Below the pieces are notes generated by a model. It was not told the origin of the DNA. It ran no database searches and saw only the letters and a program-made list of their open reading frames with translations. The position numbers and the translations under genes are program-made. A stretch of 64,000 nucleotides of DNA from Bacteroidota bacterium (GTDB lineage Bacteria > Bacteroidota > Bacteroidia > NS11-12g > UBA955), in assembly GCA_023957335.1 (NCBI GenBank), contig JAMLHC010000003.1, positions 1-64,000 of the forward strand, in the 5' to 3' direction. Positions 45,314 to 55,191 of this stretch are shown piece by piece; position 1 is the stretch's first letter; each line of letters begins with the position of its first letter.

Positions 45314-46576
45314 ATGAAAATATTCAAGTTTGGGGGCGCATCGGTTAAAGATGCCGAATCAGTCAAAAACGTAGCAGCAATACTTGACAACCATGCCTCT
45401 GACAAGGTTTTGGTCGTAATATCTGCAATGGCAAAAACTACCAATTTATTAGAAAATGTAGTGGATGCATTTGTTTATAAAAAGTCAGAAATGACTGCCA
45501 AAATGAATGAATTTGCCGATTTTCATATCAAGCTTTGCAAAGAACTGATAACAGACGATAATCATCCTATTTTCAATGACCTGGAAAATATTTTCTTGGA
45601 ACTGGAATGTCTGACCGAGAAAGAAGTAAAAGATGATTATGATTTTGTGTATGACCAAATTGTGAGCTATGGCGAAATTATTTCCACCAAGATTGTGAGC
45701 GCATATTTGTTGGCACAAGGTATTAAAAACAAGTGGGTAGATGCCCGTAATTTTATTTTCACTAACAGTAATTTCCGCGAAGCCGGTGTGAATTGGTCTG
45801 AAACAGAGCATATTATTTCAACCAAACTCAAGCCTTTTGCTGAAAAGAGCATGGTCATCACACAAGGTTTCATTGGCAAAGACAGAAACAACGCAACCAC
45901 GACCCTTGGCAGAGAAGGTTCTGACTACAGTGCAGCCATTTTTGCATGGTGCTTAAATGCAAGTTCTGTAACCATCTGGAAAGATGTTGCAGGGGTGATG
46001 AATGCTGACCCAAGAAAGGTTAATAGCGCAGAGAAAATTGATTCCTTGAGTTTTGACCAAGCTATTGAGCTTGCTTATTACGGTGCAAGTGTGATTCACC
46101 CAAAAACCATTCAACCGCTCAAAAGCAAAGGTATTCCTTTGTATGTAAAATCATTTGTCAACCCCAACGAAACCGGAACTGTTGTTAAAGAAGGTAAAGA
46201 ATTTAAGACAGACAAAATCTGTTTTATTTTCAAGGAGAACCAGTGTCTGCTTTCGCTTAAAACACGTGATTTTTCATTCGTAGCGGAAAACAATTTGCAA
46301 GAGATATTTAGGATATTATCGGTTCATAAAGTTCGCGTCAATGTGATGCAAAACTCAGCGATTAGTTTTAAGACAATAGTGGATTGTGATGAGCGCAAAC
46401 TCAGTAAAATCATCCACGATTTGGAACAATCTTTTGAAATTAAACATACGCCCAATCTGCGCCTAATAAGCATATACAACCATGTGGGCAAAATAATACC
46501 GGAGTTTCTGACTCAAGAAAAAAAGGTACTCCTTGAACAAAAAACCGAAAGGGTACTTCATTTGGTTTTGGCATAG
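45314..46576 (+). CDS. Aspartate kinase (monofunctional)
   Basis: 420 residues from the ATG at 45314; a TTG at 45299 is less likely. It phosphorylates aspartate, the first step to lysine, methionine, threonine and diaminopimelate. Starts with KIFKFGGASVKDAESVKN; later blocks TTLGREGSDYSAAIFAWCL and WKDVAGVMNADPRKV are the kinase signatures. About 130 residues after the kinase domain hold ACT-like regulatory parts (SLKTRDFSFVAENNLQEIFRIL), so feedback control is likely. No homoserine dehydrogenase is fused. Confidence 0.93.
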   Translation: MKIFKFGGASVKDAESVKNVAAILDNHASDKVLVVISAMAKTTNLLENVVDAFVYKKSEMTAKMNEFADFHIKLCKELITDDNHPIFNDLENIFLELECLTEKEVKDDYDFVYDQIVSYGEIISTKIVSAYLLAQGIKNKWVDARNFIFTNSNFREAGVNWSETEHIISTKLKPFAEKSMVITQGFIGKDRNNATTTLGREGSDYSAAIFAWCLNASSVTIWKDVAGVMNADPRKVNSAEKIDSLSFDQAIELAYYGASVIHPKTIQPLKSKGIPLYVKSFVNPNETGTVVKEGKEFKTDKICFIFKENQCLLSLKTRDFSFVAENNLQEIFRILSVHKVRVNVMQNSAISFKTIVDCDERKLSKIIHDLEQSFEIKHTPNLRLISIYNHVGKIIPEFLTQEKKVLLEQKTERVLHLVLA

Positions 46577-46618
46577 AATACCTATTCAAAACGTAGCAAG
46601 AACAATTCAAACAAGGCT

Positions 46619-48907
46619 CTATCCGCCTACTCTTCTGCCTGTCTCACTCTTAGCTTGCGCATCCAGTACAGCCACAGCCACCATATTCACAATTTCGCGC
46701 ACACTGCTTGCTAATTGTAGAATATGAACCGAGCGTTTAAGTCCCATTAAGATAGGTCCCATGGTTTCTGTTTTGCCAAAACTTTTTGCAAAATTATATG
46801 CGATGTTTCCGGAGGCAAGTTCAGGGAAAATAAAAGTATTGACTTCGCTGTCCACAAGGTTGCTGAAAGGGAAGTTTTCGGATAAAAGATCTTTGTTGAG
46901 TGCAAACGTTGCCTGCATCTCGCCATCTACAATAATTTCGGGATGATGTTGATGCAAGTACTCAACTGCCTTTTGCAATTTTCCCGGAATTTCTCCTTTT
47001 GATGAACCAAAGTTTGAATATGACAACATAGCAATTCTGGGCTCTACACCAAAATCACTCACTTTTTTATGTACCTGACGGGTAATTTCAACCAACTGTT
47101 CCCAGTTAGGATTGATATTCACCGTAGTATCGGCAAAGAAATACGGACCTTTTTTAGTCATCATGATATACATACCTGAAACTTGGGAATATCCTTCTTC
47201 CTTCCCTATCACTTGCAACGCAGGGCGAATGGTGTTAGAATAGTGTTTGGTCATACCGGAAATAACCGCATCTGCTTCGCCTTTTTCTAACATCATCATC
47301 CCATAATAATTTCGGTCTCTCATCATCTTTTTGGCTTCACTGAGCGTCATTCCTTTGCGCTTGCGTTTTTCATAAAGCATATTGCCGAACTCCTCCCTTT
47401 TTGCCTCCTCTTCCCAAGGATCAATCATGGTGATGTCTTTCAAATCAATATTATACTCTTCCATCAAGCGATTAATCCTTTTTTTATCTCCCAACAAAAT
47501 GGGTTTTGCAATTCCCTCTTCTAAGCTAATTTGAGCTGCTTTGAGAACTTTGAGGTTGTCGGCTTCCACAAAAACAACCGTTTTAGGGCTCTGTTGTGCC
47601 CTTGTATTCACACGTCTGATAAATTTATTGTCTAAACCCAGTCTGTCTCTAAGTTGTTGTTTATATTTCTCCATATTGGCGATGGGCTGCTTGGCTACAC
47701 CACTGTCCATAGCCGCTTGTGCAACCGCAGGCGCAACCACTTCTATCAAACGCGGGTCAAGTGGTTTGGGGATGATATAATTTTTGCCAAAGGAAATATT
47801 AGGCTGTTTATAAGCAACGCTAACAGATTCAGGCACAGGCTCGAGTGCGAGTGCTGCCAATGCCCGAACGGCAGCCAACTTCATCTCTTCATTGATTTCA
47901 GTTGCTCTAACATCAAGCGCTCCTCTAAAAATGAATGGAAAACCAAGTACATTATTCACCTGATTGGGATAATCGCTTCTTCCGGTTGCCATGACCAAAT
48001 CGGGACGGGTTTGAATAGCAAGTTCATAATCAATCTCGGGGTCCGGGTTGGCTAAAGCAAAAACAATAGGGTTAGAAGCCATGCTGAGCACCATCTCCGG
48101 AGTCATAATATTTCCTTTGGATAAACCCACAAAAACATCCGCACCCACAAGTGCATCTGCCAAATGATGTACATCATGGTCGGTAGCAAAAAATATTTTG
48201 TTCTCGTCCAAGACGCTGCGGTCTTTTCTGATAACACCTTTACTGTCAAGCATAATCAGATTTTCTTTGCTGACACCAAGAGAAATAAATAATTTTGAAC
48301 ATGAGATGGCGGATGCACCCGCTCCATTTACAACCATTTTAACCTTGGAAATATCTTTATTCACTATTTTAAGTGCATTGAGCAAGCCGGCACCTGATAT
48401 GATTGCAGTACCGTGCTGATCATCGTGCATGATAGGAATATTCAGTTCTTGGCGCAGGCGTTTTTCAATTTCAAAACATTCAGGCGATTTGATATCCTCC
48501 AGATTTATTCCGCCAAAAGTGGGTTCCATAGCTTTGACACAAGCTACAAATTCTTCAACGGACTTGGCGTTTAACTCAATATCAAATACATCTATATCTG
48601 CAAATATTTTAAACAACAAGCCCTTACCTTCCATTACCGGCTTTGATGCTTCGGGACCTATATCGCCTAATCCTAAAACAGCCGTCCCGTTGGAAATAAC
48701 AGCTACAAGATTCCCCTTGGCAGTGTATTTATATACATCTTCTTTATTCTCAGCAATTTTCAAACAAGGTTCGGCTACACCGGGAGAGTAAGCTAAGCTC
48801 AAATCTCTCTTTGTCGCAGTAGGCTTGGTGGGTATAACCTCAATTTTACCCGGACGACCTTCAGAATGGTAGTTTAATGAGTCTTGCTTTATATTATTGT
48901 CTGACAT
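46619..48907 (-). CDS. maeB: NADP-dependent malic enzyme fused to a phosphotransacetylase domain
   Basis: 762 residues, the MaeB length. Residues about 1-420 are malic enzyme ([35 protein letters not shown], and an NAD(P) loop in [12 protein letters not shown]), converting malate to pyruvate, CO2 and NADPH. Residues about 435-762 are a phosphate acetyltransferase-type domain ([27 protein letters not shown]), usually regulatory and bound by acetyl-CoA. A -7 box (TACCTTTG on this strand, 48930-48937) precedes it. Probably provides NADPH and pyruvate for biosynthesis. Confidence 0.96.
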   Translation of the reverse strand: MSDNNIKQDSLNYHSEGRPGKIEVIPTKPTATKRDLSLAYSPGVAEPCLKIAENKEDVYKYTAKGNLVAVISNGTAVLGLGDIGPEASKPVMEGKGLLFKIFADIDVFDIELNAKSVEEFVACVKAMEPTFGGINLEDIKSPECFEIEKRLRQELNIPIMHDDQHGTAIISGAGLLNALKIVNKDISKVKMVVNGAGASAISCSKLFISLGVSKENLIMLDSKGVIRKDRSVLDENKIFFATDHDVHHLADALVGADVFVGLSKGNIMTPEMVLSMASNPIVFALANPDPEIDYELAIQTRPDLVMATGRSDYPNQVNNVLGFPFIFRGALDVRATEINEEMKLAAVRALAALALEPVPESVSVAYKQPNISFGKNYIIPKPLDPRLIEVVAPAVAQAAMDSGVAKQPIANMEKYKQQLRDRLGLDNKFIRRVNTRAQQSPKTVVFVEADNLKVLKAAQISLEEGIAKPILLGDKKRINRLMEEYNIDLKDITMIDPWEEEAKREEFGNMLYEKRKRKGMTLSEAKKMMRDRNYYGMMMLEKGEADAVISGMTKHYSNTIRPALQVIGKEEGYSQVSGMYIMMTKKGPYFFADTTVNINPNWEQLVEITRQVHKKVSDFGVEPRIAMLSYSNFGSSKGEIPGKLQKAVEYLHQHHPEIIVDGEMQATFALNKDLLSENFPFSNLVDSEVNTFIFPELASGNIAYNFAKSFGKTETMGPILMGLKRSVHILQLASSVREIVNMVAVAVLDAQAKSETGRRVGG

Positions 48908-48929
48908 ATATTTTCTTTTCTAAGGATTG

Positions 48930-49001
48930 CAAAGGTATGTATTTTAAGAAATGATGAATGAAGTCTCTTACTGATTATATACACAATTCTGCTTATTTTT
49001 G
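48930..49001. promoter_or_regulatory. Divergent -7 boxes between maeB and GT39 genes
   Basis: Minus-strand TACCTTTG at 48930-48937 serves maeB; plus-strand TATTTTTG at 48994-49001 lies 11 bases before the GTG start at 49013. Confidence 0.5.
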
Positions 49002-49012
49002 CTGAAAACAAA

Positions 49013-50488
49013 GTGAGGATTTCGATTCCTATACTTGCTGCGTATTTGGCAATTGTTTCAATTGCAGTTTTCGCCTTGTTTTACAACTTAGGCACAAGCC
49101 CCTTGGCATGTTGGGACGAAAGCCGACAAGCTATCAACGCCCTTGAGATGTTAGACAATCAAAACCCATTGATTACCACATTTGAAGGTGAAACAGATTT
49201 ATGGAATACTAAACCTTCATTTCTTGTTGCTACCCAAGCATTATCTTTTAAAATATTTGGCATCAACGAATTTGCCCTTAGATTGCCGTCAGCATTGGCA
49301 GCACTACTTCTTTGCATATTGATTTTCAGTTTTTTTATTTCAGAATTTAAAAGCATAGCGGGTGGCTTTGTTGCGGTATTGAGCCTGCTAACCACACAAG
49401 GGTTCAACGGATACCATGCAGCCAGAACAGGGGATTTTGAAAGTTTTCTTTGTTTGTTTTCAACATTCTTTATTATTTCTTTTTATCGTTATATCAAGAC
49501 AAAAAATCAATTTTTCCTGCTGTTATTCTTCATTGGAATATTGCTGACTATTTTTTCAAAGGGTATTGCCGGCTTGATGTTTCTGCCTGCGGTAATTATT
49601 TATTTGTTATATCATAGACAGCTTATTTCAACGTTACGCTTACACTCTTTTCAGTCATTATTTTTAACTACCACACTGATTGTTCTGTCATATTATCTTT
49701 ATCGTGATTTCAAAGAACCGGGCTATTTGGCAGTTGTATATGTCAATGAGCTTTGGGGCAGATTTGGCAACGTTGTAGAAGGCAATAGAGGTCCTTGGTA
49801 TTATTATCTGCAAGGCTTGACTTCAGCACAAGCAATGCCTTTGTCTTTGATTGTTATTGCAGCAAGTGTTTATTGGTTTGTGAAATTGCGTTTAAACAAG
49901 ATTTATACAAAACCTATTTCTTTCTTTTGGCTATTTACAGGTGTATGGATATTTTTTATCAGTATTGCAAAAACAAAGCTCGCATGGTATATAGTTCCTG
50001 CTTTTCCGTTGTTATCTATCCTATTGGGAGTACTCTATATCGGCATTTCCAGGCATTTTACATCTCATCGCTTTCCTGCTCAAAACAAAACTTCGCTCAA
50101 GGTAATTTTTATATGTTTACTATTCTTTTGCGGACTCGCACTTAGACAAATTGTAAATAAACCATTAGAAACCTGCGAATACTGTATTGAGTCAAGCCAT
50201 TTTGGCTTAATGATAAATGAAGGCATTAAGCAACATCGTGATTTTAACGGATATTGCTGGGCTACCGGCTTTCCTTACTATGCCAACCAACTTTTTTATA
50301 TAGAAAAACTCAAACGCGAAAAAAGTCAAAATGTTACTTTAAAAAAGCCCTTTGAGTTCCAGAAAGGCGACAAAGTGTTTTTGTTACAGCCCACGCTGTT
50401 GACCGCTATCCCAGCTCATCTAAAAGCGGTTGTTATAGCTGAGAAATACGGTATTTTGGAAGTAGAATTGCACGATGCACCCAACTGA
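49013..50488 (+). CDS. GT39/ArnT-like membrane glycosyltransferase
   Basis: 491 residues from a GTG. An N-terminal membrane segment is followed by a catalytic-type acidic loop, CWDESRQAINALEML (about residue 31), and TKPSF in the first periplasmic loop, as in ArnT/PMT enzymes that transfer a sugar from a polyprenyl phosphate carrier. Roughly ten more hydrophobic segments fill residues 80-360, and a C-terminal soluble domain follows. The acceptor (lipid A, protein or polysaccharide) cannot be told. Monocistronic by appearance. Confidence 0.85.
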   Translation: MRISIPILAAYLAIVSIAVFALFYNLGTSPLACWDESRQAINALEMLDNQNPLITTFEGETDLWNTKPSFLVATQALSFKIFGINEFALRLPSALAALLLCILIFSFFISEFKSIAGGFVAVLSLLTTQGFNGYHAARTGDFESFLCLFSTFFIISFYRYIKTKNQFFLLLFFIGILLTIFSKGIAGLMFLPAVIIYLLYHRQLISTLRLHSFQSLFLTTTLIVLSYYLYRDFKEPGYLAVVYVNELWGRFGNVVEGNRGPWYYYLQGLTSAQAMPLSLIVIAASVYWFVKLRLNKIYTKPISFFWLFTGVWIFFISIAKTKLAWYIVPAFPLLSILLGVLYIGISRHFTSHRFPAQNKTSLKVIFICLLFFCGLALRQIVNKPLETCEYCIESSHFGLMINEGIKQHRDFNGYCWATGFPYYANQLFYIEKLKREKSQNVTLKKPFEFQKGDKVFLLQPTLLTAIPAHLKAVVIAEKYGILEVELHDAPN

Positions 50489-50562
50489 TTGCAACAAAAT
50501 TAACAGCAATGGCACTGCATTAGACGAGTAATGAAACGCCTTGCACCAATAGACACCTCACT

Positions 50563-51371
50563 TTACAATTTGGTACCGGAGGATTTTTTATTCAAATTGA
50601 TTGGATGCAGATAACTGAATTGCAACGTGGCATAATGCATTCTGTGCCAATGCCTGCCTTGTTGCACCCCTGCGACAACTTCTCCTCCTTGATTTTCGTA
50701 GTATAAATCATATTTTGTCCCGTCTGTCAGACCTTTGGCACTCATCAATGAAACTCTAAACTTGCTTTCGCTGTCTTTGCCTATAAGAAAATCAAAATGA
50801 ATTCCATACACCCCAAAAACCTGTATTCCTGACTCTCCGCTGAGAATACCTCCCTTTGTATAAAATTTTTTTATTGCATAAACAACATCGGGAGCAGCTA
50901 AATCATCCTCCCTGCTTGGGGTAATTAAGTATCTTGATTCTCCTTGGGCTACCATGTATCTGTTCAGACTAAGCCCTGCAAAAGGTCTGATTTCAATGAA
51001 TGAATTTTTAACAATGGCATAATTTGCACTTACAGGAAGAGCTAACTGAAGAAGGCATACCCATTTCTGACAAAACGAGTGTTTGGCAACATTACGGGGT
51101 TGAAATTGCTGTTTATCACCACACCTACAAAATGACGAAAATGCAGCCCTGCCTGCCATTGAAACCTACTGTGTGCACGCAGATAGGACAAGCCTAATTC
51201 GCAGGGCGTATGGTCTTCATTAAAATAGATATTGCCGTCTTCATAGAAATCCGATTCAATGCTATTTGTTTTAATGTTTTGGAAACCCAAATCAACAGCC
51301 ACATAATGCTGACTGTGTGCGCTGTATCCGAACAAAACAGCAAGTAGAAAGATGACTTTTTTTGTATACAT
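50563..51371 (-). pseudogene. Frameshifted small outer-membrane beta-barrel protein
   Basis: Two overlapping frames make one protein. The first (51371-51042, 109 residues) has a signal peptide and barrel-like strands and stops after NGYAFFS; the second (continuing to 50563) resumes with LQLALPVSANYAIVKNSFIEIRPFAG and ends with further strands (HYATLQFSYLHPINLNKKS). Joining them needs one extra base near 51042-51055 (TTCTTCAG on this strand). The joined length of about 269 residues fits a small barrel. A recent mutation, a sequencing error, or slippage are all possible. Confidence 0.7.
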
Positions 51372-51468
51372 TTTATTTACAAATATTGTTAATACTATGC
51401 AAAGTTAATCCATAACATAAAACAAGTTTACAACAAAAATATTGGCACCCTGTCAAGACAACTCGGCA

Positions 51469-52365
51469 CTACACCACCCCTTTTTCCAACATAAAGAAAC
51501 GGTTTTCCTTAGGTCCAAATTTCTTGTAGAAGGCTGCAACCATAGGGATTTCTGAGCCTTCGAAATCAAAAAACAATGCTTGTCCGCTGAATTTACGGAT
51601 AACAGAATCTATCAACAAGTGAGTGGCACTCCATTCTCTACCCTGTTCGGTAGGTGCGCCCAGACAATAATGAATCCGCCCAAAGGCTTTGACAAAAATG
51701 CCACAGGCAAGCAAGGTTTGGTTGTGATAAACGGCTGCTTTTACTACTTTCCCTTGTTTTTCAAGCAGACTGACCAAGAGCGCAAATCGTTTATACTTAT
51801 TCTCAGATATTTTTTCATTCAGTTTGCCGTAAGCCTGTTTATAAACTTCAATTACCTGCTCATCTGCAATCTCAGATTTGACGACAATCTCCGGCACATC
51901 AAGCTTTTTGAGATTTTTGATACAATCTTTGTTATATCCTGCACGAATCGTTTCGTAATCTTGGCTTAAATCAATCTCAAAACTCCTACGCGGAGTCAAA
52001 ATCCAGTCCTTAGTAGTACCTCTCAAATCATTCTGATAGTTCAGATGAGTGTTTACTCTGACAAATTTCTTTGGGATTTTGGAAATAAATTTCTCCAACA
52101 TTTCTTTGCTCACCTCGCCATTTGCAAAAATCCCGCTTTGTTGCACAAAATAAGGCTGATAGATATAAGGCAACACATTGAATTTCTTTTTATATGGCAA
52201 GGGCATTATTGCTTCATAATCGCCCAACACCAATGCATCCCATCGTTTGCACATGGTGTCATACACAACGCTTAATCCATAAAACAACGCTTGAGGACTA
52301 CTTCTAATAAGTGCATCCCATTTTACACGGTCAATTTTGCGGTATTTAACATAGCGTATTTTCAT
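51469..52365 (-). CDS. FemAB/GNAT-like acyltransferase
   Basis: 298 residues without a signal peptide, cytoplasmic. Phrases such as SPQALFYGLSVVYDTMCKRWDALVL, GYNKDCIKNLKKL and HLLIDSVIRKFSGQALFFDFEGSE suggest a two-part N-acyltransferase fold of the FemAB/CelD group, which adds amino acids or acyl groups to sugars or peptidoglycan. Its start overlaps the deacetylase gene's end by four bases, pointing to a coupled pair that modifies surface sugars. Exact activity unknown. Confidence 0.6.
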   Translation of the reverse strand: MKIRYVKYRKIDRVKWDALIRSSPQALFYGLSVVYDTMCKRWDALVLGDYEAIMPLPYKKKFNVLPYIYQPYFVQQSGIFANGEVSKEMLEKFISKIPKKFVRVNTHLNYQNDLRGTTKDWILTPRRSFEIDLSQDYETIRAGYNKDCIKNLKKLDVPEIVVKSEIADEQVIEVYKQAYGKLNEKISENKYKRFALLVSLLEKQGKVVKAAVYHNQTLLACGIFVKAFGRIHYCLGAPTEQGREWSATHLLIDSVIRKFSGQALFFDFEGSEIPMVAAFYKKFGPKENRFFMLEKGVV

Positions 52366-53627
52366 GACTTACAGGCTTCTTCAAAGACAGCTCGCCAGCC
52401 CTTCCATTGATTCCTTTCGCTCAGGGATTCGTTGTGAAAGCAGAAAGCAAAAGTACCATTCATTTCAGCTATCTTTTGCTTTAATTCTTGAATTGCAGAT
52501 ATTGCTTTTTCCGGAGCAAGACCTTGATAGAATGCGAGCGCAACATCCATCACTACAAAAGGTTGAATCAACAGCTCAGTCGGACAATTATTTTTCAAAT
52601 CATACCAATAAAATGCACGGCTTGTACTTGCTCGGAATCCTATTGTTTCAGCATAACCCATGCTGTGTTCTTCCTTTATTCCGATTTTTATTAATTCACT
52701 GTATGTTTCAGGCAAACAAAATCTCAAAAAATGCTGTCGTGAAGCCTGCACTTGTCGTTCGCAAAGTTGCTCTAAAGTCTTCTTTTCTCTCGAAAACAAA
52801 GCCGGTCTTATCATGCTTTTATAGGATGGGTGAAGTCCTATGTTATGCTTATGAAGTTTGGCAATAACTTTTTTAAAAAGCGGATGTTTTGGAGAAATAT
52901 TTTTGTCGTATTTGCCGTAAGCGCCTACCTGAAAAAAGTATTGTGCAGTCAGCTTTGTACTTTTCATCACCGCAAGTTGATAATCAAAAGTATCATAGGG
53001 GTCTTTTACCTTGCCACGCAACACTTGCAGCCTTTCTGAAAGTTTTGCTTTAACAAAATCCTTCAAAATAGCTCCGCACTGCCGGATTACACTTCGCCCC
53101 AATATTGCATGTGTCATGTCAATATCAAGGGTCGGCACAATATGAGCTTTGTGTATATATGTCGTTTTTTGGGGTAAATTTTTCATCACAAAGTAATGAA
53201 CAAGCCGCTCCACTATGGGTTCATTTAAAAATCCTTGTTGGAATGCAATACTCTTTTTATAAGAAAAACGTCCATGCACATCTTTCTCGCCCTCATACTC
53301 TTCCATTCTGCTTAACAAAAAAAATGAAGCTCCCAGCCAGTCCGAATTAAAATCATTTGCCAAAATCTTATCCCAGTCAAAAACAAAATCTTCGTACATG
53401 CTGTCAGCAAAAAGGATGTTGCTTTGACTGCTACACAGCAACACGCCTTGCGAATTGAATATACTGTACTCATGCGGTGCGACATGGACATCCTCAACAA
53501 ATTTTATGGCAATTTGATGCCATTGCTCAAAGAGTTGTATAGCAATATAGCGCAGCCTATTGCTTACTGTTTTACTATGAATTACAAGTATTGACAAGGG
53601 TTTCAACCGACATTGATTGTATTGCAA
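52362..53627 (-). CDS. Polysaccharide deacetylase-family protein (DUF7033 type)
   Basis: 421 residues from TTG as read; the usual family start (a short beta strand such as LSILVIHSK) suggests the true start is a TTG about 30 bases further in. An N-terminal DUF7033-like part (about 10-160) with the phrase DWLGASFFLLSRMEEYE leads to a NodB-like fold with TLDIDMTHA for the metal-binding aspartates, GLHPSYKS and GFRASTSRAFYWYDL. Such proteins may remove acetyl groups from surface polysaccharides. Coupled to the FemAB-like gene. Confidence 0.8.
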   Translation of the reverse strand: MQYNQCRLKPLSILVIHSKTVSNRLRYIAIQLFEQWHQIAIKFVEDVHVAPHEYSIFNSQGVLLCSSQSNILFADSMYEDFVFDWDKILANDFNSDWLGASFFLLSRMEEYEGEKDVHGRFSYKKSIAFQQGFLNEPIVERLVHYFVMKNLPQKTTYIHKAHIVPTLDIDMTHAILGRSVIRQCGAILKDFVKAKLSERLQVLRGKVKDPYDTFDYQLAVMKSTKLTAQYFFQVGAYGKYDKNISPKHPLFKKVIAKLHKHNIGLHPSYKSMIRPALFSREKKTLEQLCERQVQASRQHFLRFCLPETYSELIKIGIKEEHSMGYAETIGFRASTSRAFYWYDLKNNCPTELLIQPFVVMDVALAFYQGLAPEKAISAIQELKQKIAEMNGTFAFCFHNESLSERNQWKGWRAVFEEACKS

Positions 53628-53742
53628 AGAAAAACAAAATGCGTATCGGAAACACTATATTTAAACAATATAAGTACTTATGAACTACGGGGCTATTTTA
53701 TTCAAACATGAATAATAGTTATTTGTATTTTTTTAGCCAAAA

Positions 53743-53774
53743 AAAAGACCGGATGCATTGCAGTACGGTCTTTT
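53743..53774 (-). terminator. Intrinsic terminator of the orphan secreted protein gene
   Basis: AAAAGACCG (53743-53751) pairs with CGGTCTTTT (53766-53774); on the minus strand the stem is followed by a long T run. It lies 23 bases after the end of the gene at 53797-54195. Confidence 0.85.
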
Positions 53775-53796
53775 CTAATATCAATAAATGATGTTT

Positions 53797-54195
53797 TCAG
53801 AACATGGCTTTTACATAGAAACGAATCATCACCGTTTCTCCGTCTTTCACATACAATGCCCTGATTTCTTTATTCTTAGGATCAAAAACATAATAATATT
53901 TATTCCCAACATCACTTGTTACTTCATAGGTGTACACATCATTTTTGGAATCATATTCCTTGCTATCCACATAGTAGGTAGATTTCATGTTTTCGATGGT
54001 GTGCGTGAACATTGTTTCTTTTTCGTTCATCACAAACATGGATGCTTCATCATAGCCTTTACAGTTAACAAATTTTTCGGTGTAGGAGTTCCAATCACAG
54101 TACTCGCGATAATAGCATGTGAAAGTTACCTGAGCTTTGAGTGCTGTTGCAAATGACATAAATGCAAAAACCAGCAGTAATAATTTCTTTTTCAT
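53797..54195 (-). CDS. Small exported protein of unknown function
   Basis: 132 residues with a clear signal peptide (ending ALKAQ at about 22). The mature part has cysteine-containing strands (TCYYREYCDWN, NCKGYDEASM) and a repeating pattern of short beta strands (YVDSKEYDSKNDVYTYEV, YYYVFDPKNKEIRALYV), so it is likely all-beta and periplasmic or secreted. I know no family for it. It is monocistronic, with its own terminator. Confidence 0.7.
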   Translation of the reverse strand: MKKKLLLLVFAFMSFATALKAQVTFTCYYREYCDWNSYTEKFVNCKGYDEASMFVMNEKETMFTHTIENMKSTYYVDSKEYDSKNDVYTYEVTSDVGNKYYYVFDPKNKEIRALYVKDGETVMIRFYVKAMF

Positions 54196-54404
54196 AATAT
54201 TATAATTGGGGGGTGTTTATTGGTTACAAAAGTGAATAATAGAGCGCAGCTTCACAATACGATATTCTGCGTATTTCAGTAAAATTTGAATATCAAGCTG
54301 CATTTTCAATTATTCAATTAGGTTGGATTTTTAATGCGCAAAAATAAATAAATTCCATAAACAAGCACTTTTTAAGGACAAATATTTCTAAAAAAATATT
54401 CGTC

Positions 54405-54735
54405 TCATATCCACGTAATTTCAGCCGTAATTGGCGACAACACCAACCACTCATAAAAATCAGCAGAAAATGGTTAAAACCATTGTAAATATATTCGTGC
54501 ACATCCATAGCCCAAGGGCTATGATGAAAATGAAATAATTAAAACAATCAATTATGCCACATTCAATTAAATATGGATACACGCCATTTGGGCAGTGGTT
54601 GGCGACAACACTAACTACGGCTGAGGAGTACTTCTCCAAAATTGCCGTCTTCGATACTTCTTGCTGATGCAGGAAACTCAGCCTGACAATTTTTTGTGGT
54701 CGTGGTTGGTGTTATCACCAACCACAAACCCCACC
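54405..54735. repeat. Composite palindromic repeat cluster, copy B
   Basis: The same blocks as copy A in order: AAAATGGTTAAAACCATT (54467-54484), the AATATATTCGTGCACATC link, a shortened ATAGCCC-AA-GGGCTAT hairpin, ATTATGCCA...AATATGGATAC, then the GTGGTTGG/CCAACCAC arms. The module with GATACTTCTTGCTGATGCAGGAA (in part) lies on the right here but on the left, reversed, in copy A. It is about 460 bases before the restriction-modification gene. Confidence 0.8.
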
Positions 54736-55191
54736 GTAAAAAACCATCTAATATCCAAAATCTAAAACAAGCATTATTACAAAACTTTCACGATAGTATC
54801 TTCCAAAAAAAGTTGGGGAGTAGGTTTACATTTGGAGTGTTTGGAATATAGCTGAGTACAAACCGAAGTGTAACTTTTGGGGACAATACACATAAGACAA
54901 CCTTGTATTTATAAATCCATTATTTTTGTCCATGAAATAAATCCTAACATTTATGAGACAAAGTCTGCTATTATTGATTGAATTGGCGAGATAAAGTGAA
55001 GGGTCTAAATTAGTTAGCTGCAACCCTAAAGAACAGACGACAGTGCAAAAATTAACGTACAGACAGACGACAAAAAAGCCCACCCACAAAATGGCACATT
55101 TGGTTTTTCCAGACACACGAGTCAACACTCTAACACCGTTGCAACCGAAAAACTTATCTTAATCGACTGAAAAAAGAATATAAAATTGCAA
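54736..55191. other. Intergenic stretch before the R-M gene
   Basis: About 455 bases without a supported gene. A 100-residue frame on the minus strand (54826-55128) has no family features. The phrase TGGCACATTTGG at about 55090 resembles text after the Fic gene (GGTGGCACATTTAC near 2380), which hints at shared accessory-DNA scaffolding. Confidence 0.4.

Noticed and set aside
54826..55128. 100-residue minus-strand frame before the R-M gene
   Set aside because: No signal, domain, promoter or plausible composition; probably a chance open frame in AT-rich accessory DNA.
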